Source: PGYR01 sp034670025
GTDB lineage: Bacteria; Bacteroidota; Ignavibacteria; Kapaibacteriales; UBA2268
Direction of reading: 5' to 3'
Length of the DNA stretch: 64,000 nt
NCBI GenBank assembly: GCA_034670025.1
Contig: JAXMOE010000004.1
Coordinates: forward strand, 62,001 to 126,000
In this document: positions 36,389 through 45,745 of the stretch, in pieces
How positions within the stretch are numbered: the first letter of the stretch is position 1
How the letters are laid out: each line of letters opens with the position of its first letter
Notes under the pieces: model-generated
The model's database searches: none
What the model was told of the DNA's origin: nothing
The model's input: only the letters and a program-made list of their open reading frames with translations
Program-made: the position numbers and the translations under genes

Positions 36389-36723
36389 TATTTTATTTTC
36401 CATTCAAAAATCCCGTCTTTTTCAGAGCAAATTTCAATTGATGATTTGCCCACATCTTCATAATTTAGTACAAACTCCTTGCATCTAGATTCAGCAAAAT
36501 GCTTTAGTTCATCAGATAATAATTCCATTTCATTATATGTATCTTTGATGTCCTCTAATTCCTCTAAAGGCTTTAATTTTGATAAGTTTCTGAAATTTAT
36601 ATATCGAGACCAACCAGAAATTACTAAGCAACTCTGCTAATTTATGCTAAGTCTTAAATCACCCACCTTAAATGATTGTCCATCTTTCAAAAATTCTAAT
36701 GCAGTTTTAATTCTATTTTGCAT
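36388..36723 (-). pseudogene. Small gene with an in-frame TAG, possibly an immunity protein
   Basis: ATG at 36721-36723. After 28 codons (MQNRIKTALEFLKDGQSFKV...) an amber codon TAG lies at 36637-36639, and the same frame then stays open for 82 codons (from QSCLVISGWSRYINFRNLSK) to TAA at 36388-36390. The stop is thus a single change in an otherwise intact frame of about 110 residues. The TAATG overlap with the next gene supports the long frame. Inactive unless the stop is read through. No family recognised. Confidence 0.65.
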
Positions 36724-36730
36724 ATTAACA

Positions 36731-36958
36731 CTACTCACTTAGAAGCTCTTTTTTCGCAGATAAAAGTGCATAAGTGAAAGTATTGTAATCAAATTTTTTC
36801 GACAAAATATCTTCATAGAATTCTAATTTTAAATTATTAACACCATCATCTTGAGATAGTACTGCTACCTCTTGACTATCAATGTTTATATATGCAACCA
36901 GTTCTTCATAGTCCAATGGACTTCCAATAACTATTAAAATTCTATTCTTATCTAGCAT
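36731..36958 (-). CDS. Small conserved-type protein (immunity-like cluster)
   Basis: 75 residues: LIVIGSPLDYEELVAYINID then VAVLSQDDGVNNLKLEFY. The IGSPLDYEELVxYI pattern is familiar from small proteins near polymorphic-toxin immunity genes in Bacteroidota, but I cannot give a family number. Lies 12 bp after the Imm32-like gene and 7 bp before the broken gene, in one operon. Confidence 0.65.
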   Translation of the reverse strand: MLDKNRILIVIGSPLDYEELVAYINIDSQEVAVLSQDDGVNNLKLEFYEDILSKKFDYNTFTYALLSAKKELLSE

Positions 36959-36970
36959 TCTTATTACTAC

Positions 36971-37228
36971 CTATTTTTTTTCTATTATTAACTCTGCTGA
37001 ATCCTCTTCTAGAGAATTAAATTGATCTAAATGAAAATGATATCCACTAGGAATTGACTCTTGAGATAAATTAAGTAAATGATTTGCAAGAGATAATAAA
37101 CCATCCTTGTTTGCTGTAATATGAATAACACCATCTTCTATTCTAGTCTTAATTTCAAAATCATTTTCCCAATTGAACTTAAATCCTTCTTTATTATCGT
37201 ATTTAGGTATATCAATAGTTATCTGCAT
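36971..37228 (-). CDS. Imm32-like immunity protein
   Basis: 85 residues: MQITIDIPKYDNKEGFKFNW, then VIHITANKDGLLSLANHLLNL and IPSGYHFHLDQFNSLEEDS, the pattern I associate with Imm32 proteins of polymorphic toxin systems. No toxin gene is present here, so this could be an orphan immunity bank against toxins of neighbours. First gene of a row of four on the minus strand, following the rho terminator. Confidence 0.65.
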   Translation of the reverse strand: MQITIDIPKYDNKEGFKFNWENDFEIKTRIEDGVIHITANKDGLLSLANHLLNLSQESIPSGYHFHLDQFNSLEEDSAELIIEKK

Positions 37229-37266
37229 AATGATCTTTTTCTAATTTTTTATTTCTATAATTTTAA

Positions 37267-37299
37267 CAAAAAAAAGCCAATGACATCAATCATTGGCTT
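37267..37299 (-). terminator. Rho-independent terminator of rho
   Basis: On the minus strand AAGCCAATGA (37299-37290) pairs with TCATTGGCTT (37283-37274), followed by a T run. It lies 31 bp after the rho stop. Confidence 0.9.
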
Positions 37300-37330
37300 A
37301 ATTCAAAACTTTGTAATTCGTAAAATAAGC

Positions 37331-38716
37331 TTACGAGTTCAAGCCATTCAAGAAGTCGTCATTAGTTTCAGTGCCACGCAATCTGTCGAGTAAGAACTCA
37401 ATACCTTGTATAGAATCCATTTCATCAAGCACTTTTCTTAGCACCCACATACGGCGTAGTTTTTCTTCCGATACAAGTAGCTCTTCTTTTCTAGTACCAG
37501 AGCGATTAACTTCAATAGCAGGATATATTCTCTTGTTCGATATTTTTCTATCTAACACAAGTTCCATATTACCAGTACCCTTGAACTCCTCAAAGATAAC
37601 TTCATCCATCTTAGAGCCAGTATCAACCAAAGTAGTAGCCAAGATAGTTAGTGAACCGCCATCTTCTATATTTCTAGCTGCACCGAAAAATCTCTTCGGC
37701 TTGTGAAGTGCATTGGCATCCACACCACCAGATAGAATCTTACCTGAGTGAGGGATAACAGTGTTGTGAGCACGAGCAAGACGAGTAATTGAATCCAATA
37801 GGACTACCACATCTTGACCAGCTTCCACTAATCTTTTCGATTTTTCTAATACCATTTCGGCAACTTGAACGTGTCTTTCTGGCGGTTCATCGAAAGTAGA
37901 TGACACTACTTCTGCCTTTACCGAACGCTCCATGTCAGTTACTTCCTCTGGTCTCTCGTCTATTAGCAACACTATGAGTTTCACCTCTGGGTGATTACGA
38001 GCTATTGCATTAGCAAATTTCTGTAATATTACTGTCTTACCTGACTTAGGAGGAGCAACTATTAGTCCCCTCTGCCCTTTACCAATTGGAGAAAGCAAGT
38101 CCACTATTCTCATAGAATAATCAGATGGAATTGTCTCTAAATTTAATTTTTCTTCTGGATAAAGTGGGGTAAGATTGTCGAATATGATTCTTTCTCTACT
38201 CTTTTCTGGAGCTGAGAAGTTAATTGTCTCTACTTTTAATAGAGCATAAAATCTTTCTGATTCTTTCGGTGGCCTAACCATACCAGTTACGGTGTCACCA
38301 GTTTGCATGCCAAATCGCTTTATTTGCGATGGCGAAACATATATATCATCAGGAGACGGTAAGTAGTTATAACTCTGAGACCTAAGGAATCCGTAGCCAT
38401 CGGGCAATATCTCTAACACTCCACCACTTGCCAATAGTCCATCGTCGCTGGCAGCTCTTTCTTGTTTCGAGCGTTGTTCTTCTACAATTTTTAGAACTAA
38501 TTCCTGCTTACGCAAACCGCTTATGCCAGTTATACCAAGTGATTTAGATATTTCTGTTAGTTCAGATATTTTTTTAGTTTTCAGTTCTTCTATGTCGATA
38601 GTTGGAGCTGGTGGTGGGGATTGCGATGGAGTGATGTTGCTAGTCTTTTTATACTTAGGCGTTTCTCTCCCCGAAGAAAATTTTCTCTTCGGTCTTCTAT
38701 TGTCTCGGTTTTTCAT
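37331..38716 (-). CDS. rho: Transcription termination factor Rho
   Basis: 461 residues. A basic, proline-rich N-terminal extension, the Rho_N helical domain (about 40-80), the cold-shock-like RNA-binding domain (LEILPDGYGFLRSQSYNYLP at about 101-120), and the RecA-type motor with Walker A APPKSGKT (221-228), LLIDERPEEVTDME and the Q-loop/R-loop region (DSITRLARAHN). Hexameric RNA helicase that ends transcription. Single gene, transcribed away from ftsL. Confidence 0.97.
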   Translation of the reverse strand: MKNRDNRRPKRKFSSGRETPKYKKTSNITPSQSPPPAPTIDIEELKTKKISELTEISKSLGITGISGLRKQELVLKIVEEQRSKQERAASDDGLLASGGVLEILPDGYGFLRSQSYNYLPSPDDIYVSPSQIKRFGMQTGDTVTGMVRPPKESERFYALLKVETINFSAPEKSRERIIFDNLTPLYPEEKLNLETIPSDYSMRIVDLLSPIGKGQRGLIVAPPKSGKTVILQKFANAIARNHPEVKLIVLLIDERPEEVTDMERSVKAEVVSSTFDEPPERHVQVAEMVLEKSKRLVEAGQDVVVLLDSITRLARAHNTVIPHSGKILSGGVDANALHKPKRFFGAARNIEDGGSLTILATTLVDTGSKMDEVIFEEFKGTGNMELVLDRKISNKRIYPAIEVNRSGTRKEELLVSEEKLRRMWVLRKVLDEMDSIQGIEFLLDRLRGTETNDDFLNGLNS

Positions 38717-38953
38717 ATATATATGTATATAGATTTAATGGTAAATTATTATCTTTATTTGGATAAATTTTGGGAGAATAATCGCACTTATAATCTTCTA
38801 TTTGGAATATTTAGGATATTCGGAGTGCTCTCTTGAATGCAAGTTATAATAATTTTTATAATTACAAAAATTTAACAAACATTTTTTTTCTTCTAATTGA
38901 TTTGATATTTTGCAGAATATAAATTTCTTCTTCGGGGGGAGAAGTAAAAAGTA

Positions 38954-39301
38954 GTGAAGAAAAGCAGCATCAATATAGACAAAAGCAAGCACGAAGTAAG
39001 CAATTTCGTCAAGAGTTGGCTCAACTTAAATCGCTGGGTAGTAATACTATACCTAATGATAATAGCTGCGGCTGCGGTAATCTACGTCGGTAACGTAAAC
39101 GACACCACCTTGCTTCTGACAGAAATCAGAAGCTACGAACGTGGAATAGATGATTTGGAAAATGAGAAAAAAATGGCTCAATCCAAGCTAAAAAGATTGC
39201 AATCCCCAGACAGAATAATAAAAATTGCTACAGAAAAATTAAATATGCAATTGTCCGAAGAAGCTCCAATAATACTTGAAGTCAATGAAAAAAAAGATTA
39301 G
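38954..39301 (+). CDS. ftsL: FtsL-like cell-division protein
   Basis: 115 residues: short cytoplasmic N-terminus, one membrane helix (about 30-48, VVILYLMIIAAAAVIYV), then a periplasmic heptad-like coiled coil (DDLENEKKMAQSKLKRLQSP). Topology, size and the overlap with the following division transpeptidase gene are those of FtsL, which links FtsB/FtsQ to FtsWI. Sequence alone is weak because FtsL diverges fast; context makes the call. Confidence 0.75.
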   Translation: MKKSSINIDKSKHEVSNFVKSWLNLNRWVVILYLMIIAAAAVIYVGNVNDTTLLLTEIRSYERGIDDLENEKKMAQSKLKRLQSPDRIIKIATEKLNMQLSEEAPIILEVNEKKD

Positions 39302-41411
39302 TACATACTTCAAAGAGGATTCAGAATACAAAGGCCCAAAAGGAAAATTCTGGAAATTCTGGTCATTAATGGCAATCATTATGATTGGCTTTTTGTCTGT
39401 GGTTTGGCGACTTTTTTCCATACAGGTAATTGACCACGAGAAATACACGAACATAGCCAAAAGACAACACGAATCGAAAATTGACCTCCGAGCTGACCGT
39501 GGTAATATATACGACAGAAGTGACGAACTACTTGCTACAACTTTCAAGACTATATCCATAGCTGTTGACCCAACACTTATAGAAAACAAAAAATCTATTG
39601 TAAACAGCTTAGCAAGGGATTTAGGTACTGACCCAAACAAATATCTGAAGAAAATCAACAGAGCCAAAGGTTCGTTCGCATGGCTTGAGCGTGGCATTTC
39701 TCCTGACAGACTATTTGACATCAATACTTTAGAAGACAAAGGGCTTATCAGATTAGAAGAGCCAAAACGTAACTTCCCCTATCGTTCAGTTGGTGCACAA
39801 GTTATTGGCTTCACTAACATAGACAACAAAGGTATTAGTGGTTTAGAGATGCGGTATGACTCCATACTCCACGGCCGAAGTGGGTTTATGCACATGTACA
39901 GAGATGGCTTAGGGCGTTTGCGTCCTTCGCCAGAGCTGAAAGTAGTAGAACCAGTTCACGGCAATAACATAGAACTCACATTAGACATAGAGTTGCAAAG
40001 AATAGTCGAATACGAACTACGTGCAGGAATGGAACGAACACTTGCCGAGGCAGGCACAGTGATAGTCCTAAAACCGCAGACTGGCGAGATATTGGCTATT
40101 GCTTCTTACCCAATGTTCGATCCTTATAATATAGATGAAAACTCTAACGAAGGTATGCGACTCAGAGGTGTTACGGATATATTGGAACCTGGCTCTACAT
40201 TCAAAATGGTAACGGCAGCCATAGCTATAGAAGAAGGCGTAGTTGATGAAGACGAAATACTCAACGGACACAATGGAGTGGCCATTTACAAAGGCGGTGC
40301 GAGAATAGCCGACGTGCATGGAATGGGCAAAGTGACATTCAGAGAGGCAATGCAAAATTCGAGTAATATTATATTAGGAGAAGTTGCAAACAGACTTCCA
40401 TCCGATGTGTTTTATAAGTACATTCGTGATTTCGGATTTGGATTGCCCACTGACGTAGATTTACCAGGTGAAGTAACTGGTTCTGTCCCAAAACCCAAGG
40501 ATTTCCACGCAAACACTAAGCGGTATATGGGTCACGGCTATGGGCTGAATGCCTCGCCGCTTCAAGTAGTTAATTCCTACGCAGCACTTGCTAATGGTGG
40601 CAATCTTATGAAGCCATACATAATAAAGAAGATTACGGCTGCTAATGGCGAGATAATAAAAGAAAATAAACCAGAGAAAGTAAGACAAGTAGTCTCAGAA
40701 AAGACAGCAATAAGAGTGAAAGACTTACTCGTAAGTGTAGTTGATAGTGGTTCTGGAAAAAATGCACAGATAAGCAAACTCAAAATTGCTGGTAAGACTG
40801 GGACATCGCAGAAAATCACAAACGGACGTTATTCCAAAAGTAACTACAACGCATCGTTTGCGGGCTTCTTCCCTGCTGACAACCCTGAACTGGCTATGAT
40901 AGTGATAGTAGAAAACCCACGCCGAAGTATCTACGGTGGTTATAACTCAGCACCTATATTCAAGAACATAGCAGCTCGTTGGATGATGAGCCAAGGGTAT
41001 TATAAGACAGGAAACTATATTGACATTGCTAATGACAGCATAGTAATGCCTAATCTAATCGGACTCAGCTCCGAAACTGCCAATGATATATTAGAAGACT
41101 ATAAGTTTGATTATACTGAATTGGATGATGGAAGAGTTATATACAATCAGTTTCCGCAACCGAATCAATTAGTTAAAGGCAATGAGGAATTGATATTCAC
41201 AACTGGCGTGAAAAATATAGTAATAGACAGCACCACCACCGAAAGTGAAATAAAGCACGACGTAACTGGCTTCACTATGCGTCGGGCAATATCCGTCCTC
41301 CAATCGAACGGAATTGCTATCAGCACCAGCGGTCACGGCTACGTTAGGAAGCAAGTATGGAAAAAAGACGAAGAAGGGAAATACCACTGCAAGTTAATTT
41401 GCAGTTACTAA
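39285..41411 (+). CDS. ftsI: Division transpeptidase (PBP3/FtsI-like) with PASTA domains
   Basis: About 708 residues from ATG 39285, which overlaps ftsL by 17 bp; a TTG at 39276 is a less likely start. One N-terminal membrane helix (WSLMAIIMIGFLSVVWRLF), the PBP dimer domain (RADRGNIYDRSDELLATT), and the transpeptidase domain with Ser in STFK (about 304-307), SSN (about 359-361) and KTGTS. At the C-terminus are two PASTA-like repeats (MPNLIGLSSETANDIL; TGFTMRRAISVLQSNG). Cross-links septal peptidoglycan. The stop overlaps the ligA stop from the other strand. Confidence 0.93.
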   Translation: MKKKISTYFKEDSEYKGPKGKFWKFWSLMAIIMIGFLSVVWRLFSIQVIDHEKYTNIAKRQHESKIDLRADRGNIYDRSDELLATTFKTISIAVDPTLIENKKSIVNSLARDLGTDPNKYLKKINRAKGSFAWLERGISPDRLFDINTLEDKGLIRLEEPKRNFPYRSVGAQVIGFTNIDNKGISGLEMRYDSILHGRSGFMHMYRDGLGRLRPSPELKVVEPVHGNNIELTLDIELQRIVEYELRAGMERTLAEAGTVIVLKPQTGEILAIASYPMFDPYNIDENSNEGMRLRGVTDILEPGSTFKMVTAAIAIEEGVVDEDEILNGHNGVAIYKGGARIADVHGMGKVTFREAMQNSSNIILGEVANRLPSDVFYKYIRDFGFGLPTDVDLPGEVTGSVPKPKDFHANTKRYMGHGYGLNASPLQVVNSYAALANGGNLMKPYIIKKITAANGEIIKENKPEKVRQVVSEKTAIRVKDLLVSVVDSGSGKNAQISKLKIAGKTGTSQKITNGRYSKSNYNASFAGFFPADNPELAMIVIVENPRRSIYGGYNSAPIFKNIAARWMMSQGYYKTGNYIDIANDSIVMPNLIGLSSETANDILEDYKFDYTELDDGRVIYNQFPQPNQLVKGNEELIFTTGVKNIVIDSTTTESEIKHDVTGFTMRRAISVLQSNGIAISTSGHGYVRKQVWKKDEEGKYHCKLICSY

Positions 41412-43408
41412 CTCAATCCTTCTAATAAATCAAAATACTCCTCTTCACTAAGTATAGTTACACCTAACTTTTTAGCTTTATCATACTTACTACCGGGCTT
41501 GTCGCCAACTACCACGTAGCTTGTCTTTTTACTAACAGAGCCAGTTTGCTTTCCGCCATATTGTTCGACTAACTTCGCAGCTTCTTTTCTTGGCATTCTT
41601 TCCAGTTCGCCTGTAAACACAAAGCTCTTGCCTTCCAACTGGTTGCCTGCTTGCTCCTCTTCCTCTGACTCGAAGTTCAGCCCAGCAGCCCTTAGCTTAC
41701 CAATATCTCTAAGCTCGTGTTCGTCGTTGAAGTAATCGACAACCGAGGCAGCCATAACGTCGCCGACTTCGTGAATGGCAATCAATTGCTCAAAAGTAGC
41801 GTTTTCCAGCTCATCGAGAGTGCGGAAATGCTTTGTTAAGAGCTTAGCACCTTTCTCTCCGATATACCTAATCCCGAGTCCAAACAGCACCTTATTGAAT
41901 GGTTGAGATTTACTCTTTTCTATTGCTTCCAACAGCTTGGTGGCACTCTTTTCTCCCCACCCTTCTAACTCTCTCATTTCTTCAGAATAATCAGTGAGAG
42001 AGTAAATATCAGCTATGCTATTCAGCCAGCCCCTATCTACAAAATCATCTATTATCTTCTCACCTAAGCCGTCTATATCCATTGCATTTCTGGAAGCAAA
42101 GTGCTCTATCTTCCTTTTCACTATAGTCTTCGAATTTCTATCTGAAATATAATGTGCAGCATCGCCCTCTTTTCTTACTATCTGTGCACCATCTATTTCT
42201 TTTGGGAACTTGAACTCCACCGTACCGTTTGGTCGCTTCTCTACCAGAACAGATGTAACTTTGGGAATAATCTCACCGCCTTTTTCCACCATTACGTAGT
42301 CGCCAACCCTGATGTCCTTTTCTGCAATAAAATCAGCATTATGTAGCGAAGCACGACTAACAGTAGAGCCAGAAAGAAATATCGGCTCTAATATTGCCAC
42401 AGGTGTAACCGCACCAGTCCTGCCAATTTGCAGCTGAATATCAAGCACCTGCGTTTCCATCTGCTCTGCTTCGTATTTATAAGCAATAGCCCAACGCGGT
42501 GCACGAGCAACAAACCCAAGAGTTTGCTGATGCACAAATTCATTCACCTTAATCACAATACCATCTATCATATATGGCAAATCACTCTTCTTCTCGTTCC
42601 ATTTGTCAATAAACTCAAATAGCTCATCGACATTGCCGCAAACCACAAATTCATCGGACACAGGGAATCCCATCGCTTTTAATATCTCTGTGTTTTCTTT
42701 GTTGCTGTTCAGCTCGTGTTTATCGGAGTAAAGCGAGTAGCAATACATCTGTAAATTCCTTTCGGAAGTGAGTTTTGAGTCCAACAGCTTCAGAGAACCA
42801 GCAGTGGTATTTCTTGGATTTGCATATAACTTCTCGCCTAACTCCGCCCTTTTTTTATTGATTTTCTCGAACTGAGAATTAGTCATATAAACCTCTCCCC
42901 TCACCTCATAGTCCGTTATCTCGCCATTTGTAACAAGCGGAATAGACCTAATTGTCTTGGCATTTGTGGTAATGTCATCACCCTTGTAGCCATCACCTCT
43001 GGTTACTGCTCTGACTAATTTGCCAGCTTCATAAACCAAACTCAAAGCCACGCCATCAAATTTTAGCTCTGCCGTGTAAGTAAACTCCACCTCGCCGAGT
43101 AGTTTCTTCACTCGCTTATCGAAGTCTTCTACTTCCTCGCGACTATAAGTATTCTGTAGCGACAGCATTGGGTGAGAATGTTCTACCGTCTCAAAGCCCT
43201 CCACTGGCTCTCCGCCTACTCTTTGTGTGGGCGAATCAGCAGTGACTAACTCTGGGTGGTTTGCCTCCATTTCCAATAGCTCATCGAAAAGTGAGTCGAA
43301 CTCTCTGTCGCTTATCTCTGGCTGATTTTTCACATAATAAAGGTGGCTGTGTTTCTTTACTTTTTCTTTCAGAATATCGTATTTTTCTTGTATTTCTTTC
43401 ATTTCCAT
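41408..43408 (-). CDS. ligA: NAD+-dependent DNA ligase lacking zinc-finger cysteines
   Basis: 666 residues, normal length. Ia domain, adenylation domain with Lys116 in AELKFDGV, OB fold, HhH repeats (NAMDIDGLGEKIIDDF; LEGWGEKSATKLLEAI) and a C-terminal BRCT (LEGKSFVFTGELERMPRKEA). Seals nicks in DNA replication and repair. The stretch at about residues 400-433, normally a four-Cys zinc finger, has no cysteine at all (FPKEIDGAQIVRKEGDAAHY). The first codons are part of a 96-bp repeat also found before lpdA. Confidence 0.95.
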   Translation of the reverse strand: MEMKEIQEKYDILKEKVKKHSHLYYVKNQPEISDREFDSLFDELLEMEANHPELVTADSPTQRVGGEPVEGFETVEHSHPMLSLQNTYSREEVEDFDKRVKKLLGEVEFTYTAELKFDGVALSLVYEAGKLVRAVTRGDGYKGDDITTNAKTIRSIPLVTNGEITDYEVRGEVYMTNSQFEKINKKRAELGEKLYANPRNTTAGSLKLLDSKLTSERNLQMYCYSLYSDKHELNSNKENTEILKAMGFPVSDEFVVCGNVDELFEFIDKWNEKKSDLPYMIDGIVIKVNEFVHQQTLGFVARAPRWAIAYKYEAEQMETQVLDIQLQIGRTGAVTPVAILEPIFLSGSTVSRASLHNADFIAEKDIRVGDYVMVEKGGEIIPKVTSVLVEKRPNGTVEFKFPKEIDGAQIVRKEGDAAHYISDRNSKTIVKRKIEHFASRNAMDIDGLGEKIIDDFVDRGWLNSIADIYSLTDYSEEMRELEGWGEKSATKLLEAIEKSKSQPFNKVLFGLGIRYIGEKGAKLLTKHFRTLDELENATFEQLIAIHEVGDVMAASVVDYFNDEHELRDIGKLRAAGLNFESEEEEQAGNQLEGKSFVFTGELERMPRKEAAKLVEQYGGKQTGSVSKKTSYVVVGDKPGSKYDKAKKLGVTILSEEEYFDLLEGLS

Positions 43409-43488
43409 AGTCGGTTATATAATATAATTACATCCTAACAGTTATATAACGCAATATAAAATTAAAAATTAGTGAATAATAATAATTC
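43393..43488. repeat. 96-bp direct repeat, copy 1 (5' end of ligA)
   Basis: Identical over 96 bp to 45746-45841. It covers the first five codons of ligA and its upstream region. The outer flank of copy 1 is ligA and the outer flank of copy 2 leads to lpdA. Mismatches begin at both edges. Confidence 0.95.
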
Positions 43489-43621
43489 GAGATTTTTGGT
43501 TGGGATTAGTATTGTGTGGGAATTAATTTGTGGTGGTGGGTTGGTTGTTGCTATTATTTCACGTAAATATTAGTCTGCAGTTACTTCTTATGTATTCTTA
43601 CTTTCTTGAAAATGATTATCA

Positions 43622-44410
43622 TTAATTTAATATATTTTCTAAGTCAACACATTCATTATATTTTTTATAAAGATACTTTATTTCTTCAATTTCTTTAAGA
43701 TTAATTTTGATATAATAATTACCAGAAATTAAAGCACTTTGAATTGATTCATTTTTCCCACACAATAAAGCGTTAAACAAAAAAAGAAACTCACCAAAAC
43801 TGTCTGGATTTTTTGTTATATATATATTATCAAAGGTTTTTCTATCAATACCAGTAGTAATAATATTAATACTCTCGTTACGTTTAATTAAATTTCTCAA
43901 TAAAATCAGAAATGCCTTTTTGAAATTATTGTTAAAAACTGTATTTGTTATACTTTTATAATCGCCTTTTAGGACTTTAGTACGAAAGTCGTTCATACTA
44001 ACTAAAAGACCATCAAAAATATATTCTATAGGTAATTCATTATAATTTCTAAATGCTCCATTTTCTTTAAAAATATCAAAATCCTTCTGAATCAATTCTA
44101 ATTCTTTATAGAATAAATCATAAGCTCTAGTTATTTTGTATTCATTTCGTTGTTCAATTAATTCTTGTCGTTGGCTCTGTAGTTCTTCTCGTTGTGAAAC
44201 AAAAGTTTTATAAACTAATACAAGTGTAAAAACACTAATTATTAGACCTATTGTTCCAGATAATAAATCTCCCATTTCTCCAATATTAAAACTCTTATTC
44301 TGAAAGATTATTCCAAAGTTGTCTAAAAAGAAATAGAGTCCAAATATAATGAGTAAAAATATAATGAAAAAACCGATGGTATTCAGAATGTATATAATTG
44401 CATCTTTCAT
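43622..44410 (-). CDS. Putative phage-abortive-infection-type membrane protein
   Basis: 262 residues. Two membrane helices (8-30, IYILNTIGFFIIFLLIIFG; 48-66, GTIGLIISVFTLVLVYKTF) followed by a coiled coil (QREELQSQRQELIEQRNEYK) and a helical cytoplasmic domain. The GDLLSGTIGLIISVFTLVLV arrangement is typical of proteins labelled putative phage abortive infection (putAbiC-like). Divergent from the Schlafen-like gene across 62 bp, inside the repeat-bounded insertion. Confidence 0.65.
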   Translation of the reverse strand: MKDAIIYILNTIGFFIIFLLIIFGLYFFLDNFGIIFQNKSFNIGEMGDLLSGTIGLIISVFTLVLVYKTFVSQREELQSQRQELIEQRNEYKITRAYDLFYKELELIQKDFDIFKENGAFRNYNELPIEYIFDGLLVSMNDFRTKVLKGDYKSITNTVFNNNFKKAFLILLRNLIKRNESINIITTGIDRKTFDNIYITKNPDSFGEFLFLFNALLCGKNESIQSALISGNYYIKINLKEIEEIKYLYKKYNECVDLENILN

Positions 44411-44472
44411 TTTTATTGCTATATTTATTTATATAGTTATCTTAGTTTTAGAAAATATAAAGTACATTAATA

Positions 44473-45642
44473 ATGAGAAATAAAAAAAAATTAAAAGAGA
44501 CAATTTTAAACTATATTAATTTGAAAAAAGAGGGTTTAAATTGGGATTTTAAAAAAGAGTATGGTTCAAGTAATTCTGAACTTGTAAAAGATATTATTTG
44601 TCTTGCAAATTCAGTTTACTTTGGAGATAAATATTTAATATTTGGAGTTGATGAAAAACAAGATTACAAAGTTTGTGATGTTAGAAACAATAAGAATAGA
44701 AAAACTTTAGAGAAAATTACCGATTTACTATTAGGTTATAACTTTGTAAATGGAGTAATACCGAAAATAGATTTGGATACTATAAGTATTGAAAATAAAT
44801 CTATAGATGTAATTACCATAAAAAACATTTCATTGGAAAAGCCATACTATCTCATTAGGAAACCAAATAAAAGTGATTTAAGAGAATTTAATGTTTATTC
44901 CAGAATAAATACCAACAACACTCCTACAAATAAATCTATTTTCTCGAGAGATTTAGAGATGATTTGGAAAGAAAGGTTTGGTTTTTTTAATAATCCTTAT
45001 GATAGGTTTTTAGAGAAACTGAAAGAACCTTTAAACTGGAGTAATAATCCAATTTCTGGGGAGGTATTTCATAATAAATATTGTTATAACCTGATAGATT
45101 CTGATTTTAGAATTGAAACAATTTCATATAGCGAAGATTATTTAATATTTGGGGCTTACTTTTTATCTCCTATACATCATCTAGTAACAGCAAATCTTGT
45201 ATTTAAGGGTAAGCCCATTAAAGAATTTCGTTATTACATGGCAGACGAATTTAGTTCGATTATTGGTTTACCTAAAATACAAAGTATTAATCATAACTCT
45301 AACTTGAGAAAGTACTACTATTACTACTTGTTAAATGATTTTGATGGTATATTTCATTATTTCTGTAATAAAGGTGACTTAGAATTTAATAATTATAGAA
45401 GTTCCAATTACTTTTTATATTTTAAAGATGAAGCTGAAAAAGAACTATTTGATAATGAACATCGGAGTAAATTTGAAAAATATTTTAAAAATGAGAAAAA
45501 TAAGCATATCACATCATTACAATTAGAAAGGTATGACTTGTCACCTAATTGGAGTAAAAATGAAATGTCGAAATATACATCATTATTGAAGAAATTTTTT
45601 GATGATTGGAGAGTTGAGAACCCATTATTACTGGATTATTAA
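44473..45642 (+). CDS. Schlafen/AlbA_2-domain protein
   Basis: 389 residues. Residues 12-125 fit an AlbA_2 (Schlafen-type) domain: LNWDFKKEYGSSNSELVKDI, CLANSVYFGDKYLIFGVDE and the IDVITIKNISLEKPYYL strand. The rest, about 260 residues, is Tyr/Asn-rich and unrecognised. AlbA_2 proteins bind or cut nucleic acids and recur in phage-defence loci. With the membrane protein it would make a two-gene defence module, but the pairing is inference. Confidence 0.7.
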   Translation: MRNKKKLKETILNYINLKKEGLNWDFKKEYGSSNSELVKDIICLANSVYFGDKYLIFGVDEKQDYKVCDVRNNKNRKTLEKITDLLLGYNFVNGVIPKIDLDTISIENKSIDVITIKNISLEKPYYLIRKPNKSDLREFNVYSRINTNNTPTNKSIFSRDLEMIWKERFGFFNNPYDRFLEKLKEPLNWSNNPISGEVFHNKYCYNLIDSDFRIETISYSEDYLIFGAYFLSPIHHLVTANLVFKGKPIKEFRYYMADEFSSIIGLPKIQSINHNSNLRKYYYYYLLNDFDGIFHYFCNKGDLEFNNYRSSNYFLYFKDEAEKELFDNEHRSKFEKYFKNEKNKHITSLQLERYDLSPNWSKNEMSKYTSLLKKFFDDWRVENPLLLDY

Positions 45643-45745
45643 TAAAAAAAACGTCCAAATCTAATCAAACGCAGCCCTCAATTTCAGCACCTCCAAACAA
45701 TCTTATTAATACCCTAACAGGCGTATTCAATATCCTATTACCAAC

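Noticed and set aside
36637..36639. TAG read as an unusual amino acid
   Set aside because: No pyrrolysine genes are in view and the neighbouring genes give no sign of amber decoding. A plain nonsense mutation is simpler.
38523..38836. Plus-strand open frames at the 5' end of rho
   Set aside because: Antisense to the rho extension; they arise from its proline- and lysine-rich codons.
40068..40819. Minus-strand open frames inside ftsI
   Set aside because: They oppose a well-supported gene and contain no recognisable motif.
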